Source: Demequina litoralis
GTDB taxonomy: Bacteria; Actinomycetota; Actinomycetes; Actinomycetales; Demequinaceae
Assembly (NCBI RefSeq): GCF_030418455.1
Contig: NZ_JAUHPW010000006.1
Coordinates: 169,344-233,343 of the forward strand
Direction of reading: 5' to 3'
DNA: 64,000 bases
The notes under the pieces were generated by a model that made no database searches, had not been told where the DNA came from, and worked only from the letters and a program-made list of their open reading frames with translations. Below are positions 11,625-19,872 of this stretch, one piece after another. Positions within the stretch are counted from its first letter, which is position 1. Each line of letters starts with the position of its first letter. Both the position numbers and the translations under genes were made by a program.

Positions 11625-13034
11625 TCAGTCCTCGCGCCCCGCCGCCGTCTTCGCATCGAGGCGTGCCCGGACCTCCGCATACCGCTTCTCGGTCAGCGGG
11701 TAGAGCGCGAGCGGGATGAACGCGAGCAGGGTGATGATCACCGGGAAGATGTTCGTCACCAGGTTGATGCCGTTGAGCGTCTCGATGGACTGCTCCTGGT
11801 TCGCGATGAAGCCGAAGGCGCCGATCGCCATGACGCCGACCGCACCACCGACCGCGGACGCGGCCTTGGTGGCGAGGCTGACGGTGGCGAACGCGGAGCC
11901 GTCGGTACGCACACCGGTCTTCTCAGCCGCGTAGTCGATGCACTCGGGGATCATGCCGAAGAAGATCGGCGAGCCGAAGTTGGCGACACCGTAGAAGAAC
12001 GAGAGCACCAGCACGAGGGTCGGATTGTCCCAGCCGACGAGGTACAGCGCCACCAGGAAGGCCGACTGACCCACGAGCGAGATGGCAAGGCCCTTCTTCT
12101 TCCCGAGGCGGTTGACCATCGGGGTGAAGGCCGCGATACCGATGATCGCGCCGATGGACGGGAGCGCCATCGCCGGCGCGATCAGGTCGTAGCGGCCCAC
12201 GTTGTAGATGAGGTAGAAGACCGCGACACCGAGGCGCCCGAAGAAGCCGGTCAGCACCAGGAACATCATCGCGAAGACGAGCATCAGCGGCTTGTTCGTC
12301 GCGACGGCGGCGAAGGTCTGCTTGAGCGAGACGCCACGCGTGGGGTTCTTCACGACCTCCTTGCAGCGCCACGCCACGAGCAGGAACAGCGCGAGCGCGA
12401 CCACGGCGAAGATCGCGACGGCGCCGGTGTATCCCTCGATGGTCGGGGTGCCATCCGTGCTCTTCGAGAGCGCGAGGATCAGCGGCATGGTGCCCAGCGA
12501 GAGACCCACGACACCGATGTTCATGCCGACCATGCGGAAGGAGCCGAGCTCCATGCGCTCCTTGGGGTCGGTGGTCATCACGGTCACGAGCGAGCCGTAG
12601 GGCACGTTGACCATCGAGTAGACGATGCCGAGCAGGCCGTAGGTGACGATCGCGTAGATGAACTTGACGGTGGTGCTGCCCGGCACCGTCATGAAGGTGA
12701 GGACCATCAGGATCGAGAGCACGGGCGAGAAACGCAGGATCCACGTGCGGAACCGTCCGAAGCGGCTCTGTGTACGCTCGGCCGCCGCTCCGACGAAGGG
12801 GTCGATGAAGGCATCGACGATGCGGGCGAGGAGGATCAGCAGACCGACCGAAGCCGCGCTCAGGCCGACCATGTCGGTGTAGAAGACCGCGAGGTAGCTG
12901 GACGTCGTGGTCCAGACCAGCTGCGAGGCCAGGTCGCCGGTGCCGAAGGCGACCTTGTCGAGGAGTGAGAGCTTCTTGGGAGCGGACGTAGCCAGCGTCG
13001 CTGCCGCCTTGTCTGAGTTCTCGAGGGTTGTCAT
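11625..13034 (-). CDS. GPH-family (glycoside-pentoside-hexuronide) sugar:cation symporter
   Basis: Twelve-helix membrane transporter of the MFS/GPH family (relatives LacS, XylP, YicJ), importing a glycoside with H+ or Na+. The 469-residue sequence has the family features KVAFGTGDLASQLVWTTTSSYLAVFYTD in helix 1 and the D-R loop ARIVDAFIDPFVGAAAERTQSRFGRFRTWI after helix 2. The ATG at 13034 follows the ribosome site AAGGAAGAG. It is transcribed alone, because a 14-bp terminator lies between it and the upstream oxidoreductase gene. In this context it is the likely importer of the glycoside degraded by the neighbouring enzymes. Confidence 0.92.
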   Translation of the reverse strand: MTTLENSDKAAATLATSAPKKLSLLDKVAFGTGDLASQLVWTTTSSYLAVFYTDMVGLSAASVGLLILLARIVDAFIDPFVGAAAERTQSRFGRFRTWILRFSPVLSILMVLTFMTVPGSTTVKFIYAIVTYGLLGIVYSMVNVPYGSLVTVMTTDPKERMELGSFRMVGMNIGVVGLSLGTMPLILALSKSTDGTPTIEGYTGAVAIFAVVALALFLLVAWRCKEVVKNPTRGVSLKQTFAAVATNKPLMLVFAMMFLVLTGFFGRLGVAVFYLIYNVGRYDLIAPAMALPSIGAIIGIAAFTPMVNRLGKKKGLAISLVGQSAFLVALYLVGWDNPTLVLVLSFFYGVANFGSPIFFGMIPECIDYAAEKTGVRTDGSAFATVSLATKAASAVGGAVGVMAIGAFGFIANQEQSIETLNGINLVTNIFPVIITLLAFIPLALYPLTEKRYAEVRARLDAKTAAGRED

Positions 13035-13049
13035 TGCTCTTCCTTTGTA

Positions 13050-13063
13050 TTGCGTCCTTGCAA
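13050..13063. promoter_or_regulatory. TTGC-GCAA inverted repeat before the transporter gene
   Basis: TTGCGTCCTTGCAA, a short inverted repeat ending 16 nt before the transporter ATG. With the TGCA-based repeat at 13107-13135 it differs from the 23-bp operators of the rest of the island. Confidence 0.35.
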
Positions 13064-13106
13064 CACGAGGCTCCGAGGGTATCCGGGTTCCGGAGTGTCG
13101 TGCGAC

Positions 13107-13135
13107 ATTGCACTGTCGGGATGGGGCACTGCAAT
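13107..13135. promoter_or_regulatory. ATTGCA...TGCAAT inverted repeat in the transporter promoter region
   Basis: Arms ATTGCAcTG and its near-inverse at 13107 and 13135 (9 of 11 outer bases match), spacer about 11 nt. Located 75-100 nt upstream of the transporter start; a candidate operator for an unidentified regulator. Confidence 0.35.
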
Positions 13136-13154
13136 CCGGGCGCGGGGCCCGTGG

Positions 13155-13190
13155 CCTGGGGAGGCCGGTGAGTGCTCCGGCCTCCCCAGG
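13155..13190 (-). terminator. Strong terminator after the Gfo/Idh gene
   Basis: Perfect 14-bp stem (13155-13168 with 13177-13190) and 8-nt loop, starting 4 nt after the oxidoreductase stop codon. It separates that gene from the transporter gene downstream. Confidence 0.85.
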
Positions 13191-13194
13191 ACGT

Positions 13195-14343
13195 CTAGAC
13201 GGTCGCCGGCTCCGTGGAGTCGATGCCCGCGAGCTGGTTGAACACCACCGGCTGGCCGGTGCGCGCCGAGGTGTAGATGGCGTCGAGGATGTCCGTCACC
13301 ACCGCTGCCTGGTCCGCCGTCACGTACGGGTCGGTGTCGTTGATGATGCAGTTCAACCACGCCTCCGCCTCGAGGCCACCCATGTAGGTGAAGCCGTCGG
13401 GCGCGCCACCCGGAGCACCGAAGTAGGCGGCGCCGGGCTCGGGGGACGTCTTGACGAGCTCGCCTCCCTGGACGTTGTTCAGCGTCACCTTGAGGTCGTT
13501 CTTGCCAGGAAGCATGTCCGTGTCGGCTCCACCGTCGGTGCCCATCAGCGTGACGCAGCCCTCGCGGGAGTCCTGGACATTGAGCGCCCAGGCGGCCTCG
13601 ACAAACAGCGAGGCGCCGTTCGTGAACTTCACGAAGCCGAAGGCGGAGTCCTCCACTGTGTAGGTCTCGGGGTCCCAGGGTCCGGCCATGTTGCCCTCGG
13701 GCTTGTCGCCGAGCTTGTAGTTGACGACGCCGGTGACGGACTCGATCTCGTAGTTGTTCATGAACCACAGTGCCTGGTCGATTGCGTGGCCACCGAGGTC
13801 GATCAGCGGGCCGCCGCCCTGCTTGGTCTCGTCCGTGAAGACGCCCCAGATCGGGACGCCGCGGCGACGGACGGCGTGTGCCTTGGCCGCGTAGATCTCG
13901 CCCAGGCGACCCTCGTCGATCGCCTTGCGCAGGAACTGCGCCTCGTTGCGGAAGCGGTACTGGAAGCCCACCGACAGCTTCTTGCCGACGCGCTTCGCGG
14001 TCTCAGCCATCTCGTGCGCGTCCGCGCCGGTCACAGCCATCGGCTTCTCGACGAGGACGTGCTTGCCGGCCTCGAGCGCCGCAATGGTGATCTCCTTGTG
14101 GCTGACATTCCACGTGCACACGTGGACGACGTCGATGCTGGGGTCGGCCAGCAGCTCCTTGTAGTCAGTGGTCGCGTAGGCACCCTCGGCGCCGTGCGCG
14201 GCGAGCGCCTTCTCGGCGCGGTCGATCTCGTAGTCGCAGAAGGCGACGACCTCCGCCTTGTCCTGGTGCTGCGCGAGGCCGACCAGGTGCTTCTGGGTGC
14301 CGATGAATCCGAGGCCGATGATGCCGACCCTGAGCTTGGCCAT
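13195..14343 (-). CDS. Gfo/Idh/MocA-family NAD(P)-dependent oxidoreductase
   Basis: Sugar dehydrogenase-type enzyme of 382 residues. The Rossmann motif GIIGLGFIGTQKH is at the N-terminus, the EKPMA signature (catalytic Lys of Gfo/Idh enzymes) at about residue 102, and a DLGGHAIDQALW segment near 197 supplies the active-site His. Relatives oxidise C3 of sugars or reduce keto-sugars; DgpA of the gut C-glycoside (puerarin) pathway belongs to this superfamily. Here it may act on 3-keto intermediates or on the released anhydro-sugar. The ATG follows AAGGAG. A 23-bp operator lies 58 nt upstream (14402-14424). Confidence 0.92.
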   Translation of the reverse strand: MAKLRVGIIGLGFIGTQKHLVGLAQHQDKAEVVAFCDYEIDRAEKALAAHGAEGAYATTDYKELLADPSIDVVHVCTWNVSHKEITIAALEAGKHVLVEKPMAVTGADAHEMAETAKRVGKKLSVGFQYRFRNEAQFLRKAIDEGRLGEIYAAKAHAVRRRGVPIWGVFTDETKQGGGPLIDLGGHAIDQALWFMNNYEIESVTGVVNYKLGDKPEGNMAGPWDPETYTVEDSAFGFVKFTNGASLFVEAAWALNVQDSREGCVTLMGTDGGADTDMLPGKNDLKVTLNNVQGGELVKTSPEPGAAYFGAPGGAPDGFTYMGGLEAEAWLNCIINDTDPYVTADQAAVVTDILDAIYTSARTGQPVVFNQLAGIDSTEPATV

Positions 14344-14401
14344 GTCGCTTCTCCTTCGAAACGGTGAACTGTCCCGGCCGCTATGCCGGATTGCGACCTA
14401 A

Positions 14402-14424
14402 CTTAAGGCGAGAATCGACATATT
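14402..14424. promoter_or_regulatory. 23-bp ROK-type operator, site A
   Basis: CTTAAGGCGAG, A, ATCGACATATT: both halves resemble CTTATGnCGAT / ATCGnCATAAG. It lies 58 nt upstream of the Gfo/Idh gene in the 438-nt divergent spacer, which holds no other gene. Confidence 0.65.
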
Positions 14425-14569
14425 GCAAGCCGGAATCCGACGACGGGTCGATTTCGGCCGCCAACCTGGGCCCTTGACCGCCTCGATACCGCTCTGCGAC
14501 CCCCGTCCCGGCCCGCTCGTCAGGGCGGCGGCAGCGCACGTTTGAGCGGGAATCCCGGTGCAGGCCCGC

Positions 14570-14592
14570 CTTGCGACTGTTGCCGACGTAAG
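14570..14592. promoter_or_regulatory. 23-bp ROK-type operator, site G
   Basis: On the minus strand CTTACGTCGGC, A, ACAGTCGCAAG. It is a weaker match but has the same length and symmetry, and it covers the -35 box of the rightward promoter. Confidence 0.5.
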
Positions 14593-14607
14593 TCAGTGTG
14601 CTACCGT
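14580..14607 (+). promoter_or_regulatory. Promoter of the TIM-barrel/DUF6379 operon
   Basis: -35 TTGCCG (14580-14585), 16-bp spacer, -10 TACCGT (14602-14607). The leader to ATG 14782 would be about 165 nt. The -35 lies inside operator site G. Confidence 0.45.
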
Positions 14608-14781
14608 CGGAAGTACCGAGGCCGGCACAGGAGCCGGGCTCATCCCGAGTCACCACCAGTGGCGACGAGGCGAAGGTGACGGCCCAGCGCAGCACGACGG
14701 AGCGCGGCGAGCCGGTCGACACCCTGGCCCCGCGCGAACAGCCGCCGCGGTTTCGCTCCTCATTGGGTGAAGGAGGCACAC

Positions 14782-15807
14782 ATGACCACCGCATCGCAGA
14801 GCTCTCGACTTCCCGTGACGCTGTTCACGGGGCAGTGGGCCGACATGCCCTTCGAGGAGGTGGCGCGCCGGGCGGCCGAGTGGGGCTACGACGGTCTCGA
14901 GATCGCCGCGTCGGGCGACCACCTCGACCTCAAGCGCGCCGACGAGGACGACTCCTACGTGAAGTCCCGCCTCGACATCCTCGACCGACACGGCCTGAAG
15001 GTCTTCGCGATCTCGAACCACCTCACCGGTCAGGCCGTGTGCGACGACCCCATCGACTTCCGCCACCAGGCCATCGTGCGGGACTACACGTGGGGCGACG
15101 GCGACCAGGAGGGCGTGCGCCAGCGCGCCGCGGAGGACATGAAGCGCTCCGCACGGGTGGCCCGCAAGCTCGGCGCCGACGTCGTCACAGGCTTCACCGG
15201 CTCCAAGATCTGGAAGTACGTCGCGATGTTCCCGCCCGTGGGCCAGGACGTCATCGACGACGGCTACGAGGACTTCGCCCGCCGCTGGAACCCCATCCTG
15301 GACGTGTTCAACTCCGAGGGCGTGAAGTACGCCCAGGAGATCCACCCCGGCGAGATCACCTACGACTACTGGACCACCGTGCGCGCGCTCGACGCGATCG
15401 GCAACCGTCCCGAGTTCGGAATCAACTGGGACCCCAGCCACATGTTCTGGCAGGGCATCGACACCGTCGCGTTCATCATCGACTTCGCCGAGCGGATCTA
15501 CCACGTCGACTGCAAGGACACCCGCACGCGCCCCGCCACCGGCCGTGCGGGCATCCTCGGCTCCCATCTGCCGTGGGGCGACCCCCGCCGCGGCTGGGAC
15601 TTCGTGTCCACGGGTCACGGCGACGTGCCTTGGGAGGACGCGTTCCGCACCCTGTCCTCCATCGGCTACACCGGCCCCATCTCCATCGAGTGGGAGGACG
15701 CCGGCATGGACCGTCTCCACGGCGCCGCCCAAGCCGTCGACTACATCCGCAGCCTCCTGTGGAAGCTCCCCGACGGCGCCTTCGACGCCGCCTTCTCGAA
15801 CCAGTGA
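14782..15807 (+). CDS. Sugar phosphate isomerase/epimerase-like TIM-barrel protein
   Basis: A 341-residue xylose-isomerase-like barrel. Metal-ligand segments can be seen: [30 protein letters not shown] and ISIEWEDAG, the Glu-Asp-His-Glu set of the AP-endonuclease-2 superfamily. Such proteins isomerise sugars or lyse 3-keto-glycosides. ATG 14782 is chosen because AGGAGG (14771-14776) stands 5 nt before it; an upstream GTG would place that site inside the gene. First gene of an operon with the DUF6379 gene (24 nt downstream). Its role could be a CarE-like step after deglycosylation or a second lyase. Confidence 0.9.
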   Translation: MTTASQSSRLPVTLFTGQWADMPFEEVARRAAEWGYDGLEIAASGDHLDLKRADEDDSYVKSRLDILDRHGLKVFAISNHLTGQAVCDDPIDFRHQAIVRDYTWGDGDQEGVRQRAAEDMKRSARVARKLGADVVTGFTGSKIWKYVAMFPPVGQDVIDDGYEDFARRWNPILDVFNSEGVKYAQEIHPGEITYDYWTTVRALDAIGNRPEFGINWDPSHMFWQGIDTVAFIIDFAERIYHVDCKDTRTRPATGRAGILGSHLPWGDPRRGWDFVSTGHGDVPWEDAFRTLSSIGYTGPISIEWEDAGMDRLHGAAQAVDYIRSLLWKLPDGAFDAAFSNQ

Positions 15808-15831
15808 CCCACCCGCCAGCAAGGAGTTGAC

Positions 15832-16233
15832 ATGCCATCCATCACCCAGTTCTGCATGCGCGAGCCCTTCGAGGCGCGCGTCGCGGACGACACCCTCGCG
15901 TTCCAGGTCTTCGAGCCCTGGTACCGCAGCCTCCCGGTGTCGTGCCTCGCAGGTCTCGACGTGACGCTCGACGGCGAGCCCGTCGCCGCGGACGCCGTGA
16001 CGGTCGAGATCGACGGAGTCGAGCGCACCCTCGCGGAGTGCGACGCCGCGGTCGATGACGTGTGGTTCATCCAGGACCCCGCCACGGTGCGCGTCAAGGG
16101 CGCGACGCCGGCGGACCAGGTCCGCATCGGGGTGCACATGAACTCGCGCATCCCCTACATCATGGTGGGCCCGGAGGTGGCCCTCCCCAAGCACACGGTC
16201 CAGGAAGAGCTCTTCACGGTGGTGAACGCATGA
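15832..16233 (+). CDS. DUF6379 protein, C-glycoside deglycosidase beta-subunit-like
   Basis: A 133-residue, all-beta-looking protein (EPFEARVADDTLAFQVFEPWYRSLPVSCLAGLDVTLDGEPV..., ending GVHMNSRIPYIMVGPEVALPKH...). It resembles DUF6379, the beta subunit of C-glycoside deglycosidases such as CarC, DfgB and DgpC. In those enzymes it pairs with a TIM-barrel alpha subunit that holds the metal site. The stop codon overlaps the ATG of the next TIM-barrel gene (ATGA), as expected for two subunits of one complex. The family call rests on the pattern and on gene context, not on a profile search. Confidence 0.78.
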   Translation: MPSITQFCMREPFEARVADDTLAFQVFEPWYRSLPVSCLAGLDVTLDGEPVAADAVTVEIDGVERTLAECDAAVDDVWFIQDPATVRVKGATPADQVRIGVHMNSRIPYIMVGPEVALPKHTVQEELFTVVNA

Positions 16234-17225
16234 TCAAGCAGGGACTGACCCTCTACTCGGCGACGAACGAGTGGGTTACCGGAAAGTACAACCTCGAGTC
16301 GATCGTGGCGAAGGTCGCGGAGGCCGGCATCGGCCCCGGCGTCGAGGTGGTCGGCTACCAGAGCCTCCGTGGCTTCCCCGAGCTCACGCCAGGCTTCGCG
16401 GACTGGTGGCAGAACCTTCTCGCGCGCTACGAGCTGGTGCCCACCTGCCTCGCGTCGAACATCGACGTCGCGCTGCGGTCGGACCGCCTGCTTACCGACG
16501 ACGAGATGACCGAGTCGCTCACCCGCCAGATGAAGGTGGCGAAGGAGCTGGGCTTCGGCATCGTCCGCACTCAGATCGGCGCCTCCCCCGTGGTGCTCGA
16601 GCGGGTCGCCCCGCTCGCCGAGGACTGGGGGCTGAAGCTCGGCATGGAGCTGCACGCTCCGGAGGGTCCGCGCACCGCGGCGATCCTGCCCGTGCGGGAC
16701 CTCTACGAGCGCGTCGACTCCCCCGCGCTCGGGTTCATCCCCGACTTCAGCGCGACGATGCGCGAGATCCCGACCGGCCTGCTCGACACGCTGCGCGCGG
16801 CGGGTCTCGAGGAGCGCTTCATCGTCTCGCTCGACGAGGCGTGGAAGGGGGAGGGCGCCCCGTTCGAGCGGTACGGCCGCTGGGCAGGCGCCACCGAGGC
16901 GGCCGGCGCGCCCAAGAAGGCGATCCAGGCGGCGATGCTCGTCTTCACCATGTTCGGTCGTGAGCCGATCGAGAGCTGGTACGACATCGCGGACCGCATC
17001 GTCCACGTGCACGGCAAGTGCTACGGCTTCGATGAGGCGGGCGACGAGCCCAGCATCGACTATCCCGCGCTCATCGGGATCCTCGAGGACATCGGCTACG
17101 ACGGCTACATCTCCACAGAGTGGGAGGGCCACTCCTATCTCGGGCCGGACGAGGCCGACTCGTTCGCCGAGGTCGCGAAGCAACAGGCCCTCGTGCGCCG
17201 CATCGTCGGAGCGCGGGTCGGCTGA
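16230..17225 (+). CDS. TIM-barrel protein, C-glycoside deglycosidase alpha-subunit-like
   Basis: A 331-residue barrel translationally coupled to the DUF6379 gene. Putative metal ligands lie in GMELHAPEG, GFIPDFSAT, RIVHVHGKCYGF and YISTEWEGH. The segment HVHGKxYGFDEAGDEPSIDYP resembles what I recall of alpha subunits of C-C-bond-cleaving deglycosidases (CarB, DfgA, DgpB type). Predicted role: with the DUF6379 partner, eliminate the aglycone from a 3-keto-glycoside. A plain sugar isomerase is the alternative. It ends at a terminator shared with the convergent ROK gene. Confidence 0.82.
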   Translation: MIKQGLTLYSATNEWVTGKYNLESIVAKVAEAGIGPGVEVVGYQSLRGFPELTPGFADWWQNLLARYELVPTCLASNIDVALRSDRLLTDDEMTESLTRQMKVAKELGFGIVRTQIGASPVVLERVAPLAEDWGLKLGMELHAPEGPRTAAILPVRDLYERVDSPALGFIPDFSATMREIPTGLLDTLRAAGLEERFIVSLDEAWKGEGAPFERYGRWAGATEAAGAPKKAIQAAMLVFTMFGREPIESWYDIADRIVHVHGKCYGFDEAGDEPSIDYPALIGILEDIGYDGYISTEWEGHSYLGPDEADSFAEVAKQQALVRRIVGARVG

Positions 17226-17254
17226 CCCCACCTCGGCACGCCCGCAACGCGACG

Positions 17255-17287
17255 GAGCCCGGCGCCCTCGACCAGGGTACCGGGCTC
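17255..17287. terminator. Bidirectional terminator between TIM-barrel and ROK genes
   Basis: Stem GAGCCCGG (17255-17262) with CCGGGCTC (17280-17287), and an inner stem GCCCT/AGGGT. It lies between two convergent genes. Confidence 0.7.
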
Positions 17288-17306
17288 TGTGGCGTGAGGG
17301 CCGACG

Positions 17307-18440
17307 TCAGGCGAGGATCTCGTCGAGCACGATTCGCGCGGCGCCGACGACTCCGCCCCGGTCCGGGTGCTGCACCGTGCTCACGGCGAGCTGTCGCGTC
17401 GCCAGCGGCTGAGAGCGCTGGTAGATGGCCTCACGGATGCCGGCGAGGAGGGTCTCGCCCGATTCCGCCATCTCGCCGCCGATGACGATCTGGCCGGGGT
17501 TGAGGATCGAGACGCAGGTGGCGAGGACCTCCCCGATCATACGGCCGGCCTCGCGCGAGACGCGTGTCGCGAGCGGGTGCCCCGCGCGGACCAGCCGCAC
17601 CACGTCGTCCGCGGAGGCCGCCTCGACACCCTCGGCCCGCAGGCTCTCGGCGATCCCGCGGCCCGAGGCGTAGGCCTCGAGGCAGCCGGTCTGACCGCAT
17701 CGGCACAGTCGCGGCTGCGCGCCGACCACCTGGATGTGCCCGATGTCGCCCGCCGCGCCCTGCGCACCGCGCGTCAGGCCGCCGCCGCTGATGATGCCCG
17801 CGCCGATGCCGGTCGCGACCTTGACGACCACCAGGTCGGACTCGTCCGGGAAGCGCGTGGTCCACTCGCCGAGGGCGAGCAGGTTGACGTCGTTGTCGAC
17901 CACGACGGGGACGTCGAACACCTTGCGGATCCTCCCGCGCACGTCGACTCCGTCCCAGCCAGGCATGATCGGCGGGCTCACCGGCATGCCGGTCGAGTGC
18001 TCGACCGGACCCGGGAGGCCCACGCCGGCGCCCCACACCGCGGCGGCGACCCCAAGCTCCCGCAACTGGGACTCCCATGCCTCGAGCACCGCCGACAGGA
18101 CGGCGTCGGGACCCGCCGCGATATCGATGTCCTCCCGGCGATGGGCGAGCACCGTGCCCCCGAGGTCGACCACCGCGAGGTACGCGTGGCGAGCTCCGAG
18201 GTCGGCTGCGAGCACCACGCCGCCGGCGGCGTTGAACTCGTAGGTGACGGACGGTCGCCCGCCGGTCGAGACCACCCCGTCGCTCTCGCGCACGAGGCCG
18301 CGACCGGTGAGCGAGTCGAGGCGCATCGCGATCGTGGATCGCGCCTGCCCGGTGAGCTGCGCGAGCTCGCTCTTGGTCCTCGGCTCGCCCTCGCGCAGGA
18401 TCGCGAGCACATCGGACGGTGCGGAAGCGGGTCGGGCCAC
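17307..18440 (-). CDS. ROK-family transcriptional repressor 1
   Basis: A 377-residue regulator: N-terminal winged helix-turn-helix (DVLAILREGEPRTKSELAQLTGQARSTIAMRLDSL, residues 8-45) and a C-terminal ROK sugar-binding domain with DLGARHAYLAVVD, VGLPGPVEHSTG, VVVDNDVNLLALGEW and the zinc motif CRCGQTGCLEAYASG. The kinase-type GGTK phosphate loop is absent (DLGARH), so it should sense rather than phosphorylate sugar. GTG 18440 follows a GAGAGGGGG ribosome site. It is divergent from the second ROK repressor; a half-match to the 23-bp operator lies at 18481. Confidence 0.92.
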   Translation of the reverse strand: MARPASAPSDVLAILREGEPRTKSELAQLTGQARSTIAMRLDSLTGRGLVRESDGVVSTGGRPSVTYEFNAAGGVVLAADLGARHAYLAVVDLGGTVLAHRREDIDIAAGPDAVLSAVLEAWESQLRELGVAAAVWGAGVGLPGPVEHSTGMPVSPPIMPGWDGVDVRGRIRKVFDVPVVVDNDVNLLALGEWTTRFPDESDLVVVKVATGIGAGIISGGGLTRGAQGAAGDIGHIQVVGAQPRLCRCGQTGCLEAYASGRGIAESLRAEGVEAASADDVVRLVRAGHPLATRVSREAGRMIGEVLATCVSILNPGQIVIGGEMAESGETLLAGIREAIYQRSQPLATRQLAVSTVQHPDRGGVVGAARIVLDEILA

Positions 18441-18480
18441 CGTTGGCCCCCTCTCGGTTCGTCGACGTTTGTCAGCCCAT

Positions 18481-18503
18481 CTTAGGGCGATGCGCGCCAC
18501 GGT
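18481..18503. promoter_or_regulatory. Weak half-match to the 23-bp operator before ROK repressor 1
   Basis: The left half CTTAGGGCGAT matches well; the right half CGCGCCACGGT does not. It may be a half-site or chance. Confidence 0.25.
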
Positions 18504-18613
18504 TATGGCGACGCCGGTTCGCAGATAGGCGACGATCTGTCGCGCTCGAGACCAGGTAGGACACGCGGGCTGCCCGCTTCGTCCCCGCGCGCACTCGTGG
18601 AGAGATCACCCTC

Positions 18614-18636
18614 GATATGGTGGTAATCGACATTAG
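18614..18636. promoter_or_regulatory. 23-bp ROK-type operator, site B
   Basis: GATATGGTGGT, A, ATCGACATTAG. It covers the expected -35 region of the ROK repressor 2 promoter, whose -10 is TAGACT at 18643-18648, implying autoregulation. Confidence 0.6.
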
Positions 18637-18688
18637 TGATGCTAGACTCTCGCAAAAGGGCGCAGACCCTGCGGACGAAGGAGCGGCA

Positions 18689-19831
18689 ATGCTGGCGCTA
18701 TCAACGGATGCGAGCACGGTGCTCGCGATTCTCCGCGACGGGATTCCCCGCACCAAGAGCCAGCTCGCGGAGGCGGCCGAGTGCTCCCGGTCGACAGTGT
18801 CGGCGCACCTCGCGCACCTCGTCGAGATCGACCTCGTCTCGCAGCTCGACGAGACCCTCACCACCAAAGGCCGGCCGTCCACGCTGTACGCCCTTCACGC
18901 GACGAGCCGCGTCATCCTGGCCGCCGACATCGGCATGCGGCACGCGACGGTGGCCGTCACGGACCTCGCCGGTCGCGTCATGTCGCACCGCCTCCTCGCG
19001 GTCGAGGTCGAACAGGGCCCTGACATCGTTCTCGAGGCCGTCCTCCGAGAGGGGCACGCGCAGCTCGACGGTCACCACCTCGACGCTTCTCGGATCGCCG
19101 GCGTCGGCGTCGGCCTGCCCGGCGCCGTCGACCATGCCTCGGACCGCCCGATCCTGCCGCTGGCGATTCCGGGCTGGGACGGCTACGACCTCGTCGGGCG
19201 CATCCGGGCGGAGATCGACGCCCCGGTGCTCGTGGAGAACGACGTCAACGTGATGGCCATCGGCGAAGGCATCCTCACCTGGCCGCACGAACGAGAAGTC
19301 CTCATGGTCAAGGTGGCGACGGGCATCGGCGCCGGCGTGATCACGCACCAGCGGGTCGTGCGCGGCTCCGAGGGAGTGGCTGGCGATATCGGCCACATCC
19401 GCGTCGAGGCGGCCGGCGACCGCATGTGCACGTGCGGCCAGACGGGATGCCTCGGCACGGTCGCCAGTGGGCTCGGCATCGCCGAGACGCTGCGTCAGCA
19501 GGGCCTCGACACCGACGACGGTCGTCAGATCGTCGCGCTCGTCCGCTCCGGCTCGACAGCCGCAACCTCGGCGGTGAGACAGGCCGGTCGCGCGATCGGC
19601 GAGGCGCTCGCCGCGTGCATCGCAGTGCTGAATCCTTCGGTGATCGTCATCGGCGGAAGCCTCGCCGCTGTCGGCGAGCCGCTTCTCGCGGGTATCCGCG
19701 AGGTGGTCTACCAGCGCGCCCAGCCGCTCGCATCGCGGCACCTCCGCATCGTCCCCGCCCATGACATCGAGCTGGCCGGCATCGCCGGCCTGTCGCGCCT
19801 GGTCCAAGGCGTCGTCTTCCGGCTCGTCTGA
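18689..19831 (+). CDS. ROK-family transcriptional repressor 2
   Basis: A 380-residue paralogue of the neighbouring repressor: HTH in VLAILRDGIPRTKSQLAEAAECSRSTVSAHLAHL, then a ROK domain with DIGMRHATVAVTD, VGLPGAVDHAS, VLVENDVNVMAIGEG and CTCGQTGCLGTVASG. In the zinc motif the usual Glu after CL is Gly, and the kinase loop is degenerate, so this is a sensor. ATG 18689 follows AAGGAG. It is cotranscribed with the ROK kinase 41 nt downstream. With operator site B at its promoter it is the best candidate for binding the 23-bp sites. Confidence 0.92.
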   Translation: MLALSTDASTVLAILRDGIPRTKSQLAEAAECSRSTVSAHLAHLVEIDLVSQLDETLTTKGRPSTLYALHATSRVILAADIGMRHATVAVTDLAGRVMSHRLLAVEVEQGPDIVLEAVLREGHAQLDGHHLDASRIAGVGVGLPGAVDHASDRPILPLAIPGWDGYDLVGRIRAEIDAPVLVENDVNVMAIGEGILTWPHEREVLMVKVATGIGAGVITHQRVVRGSEGVAGDIGHIRVEAAGDRMCTCGQTGCLGTVASGLGIAETLRQQGLDTDDGRQIVALVRSGSTAATSAVRQAGRAIGEALAACIAVLNPSVIVIGGSLAAVGEPLLAGIREVVYQRAQPLASRHLRIVPAHDIELAGIAGLSRLVQGVVFRLV

Positions 19832-19872
19832 CACCGCGCCGCCACGGCGCATCGCCCTCAAGGAGGAGAACC

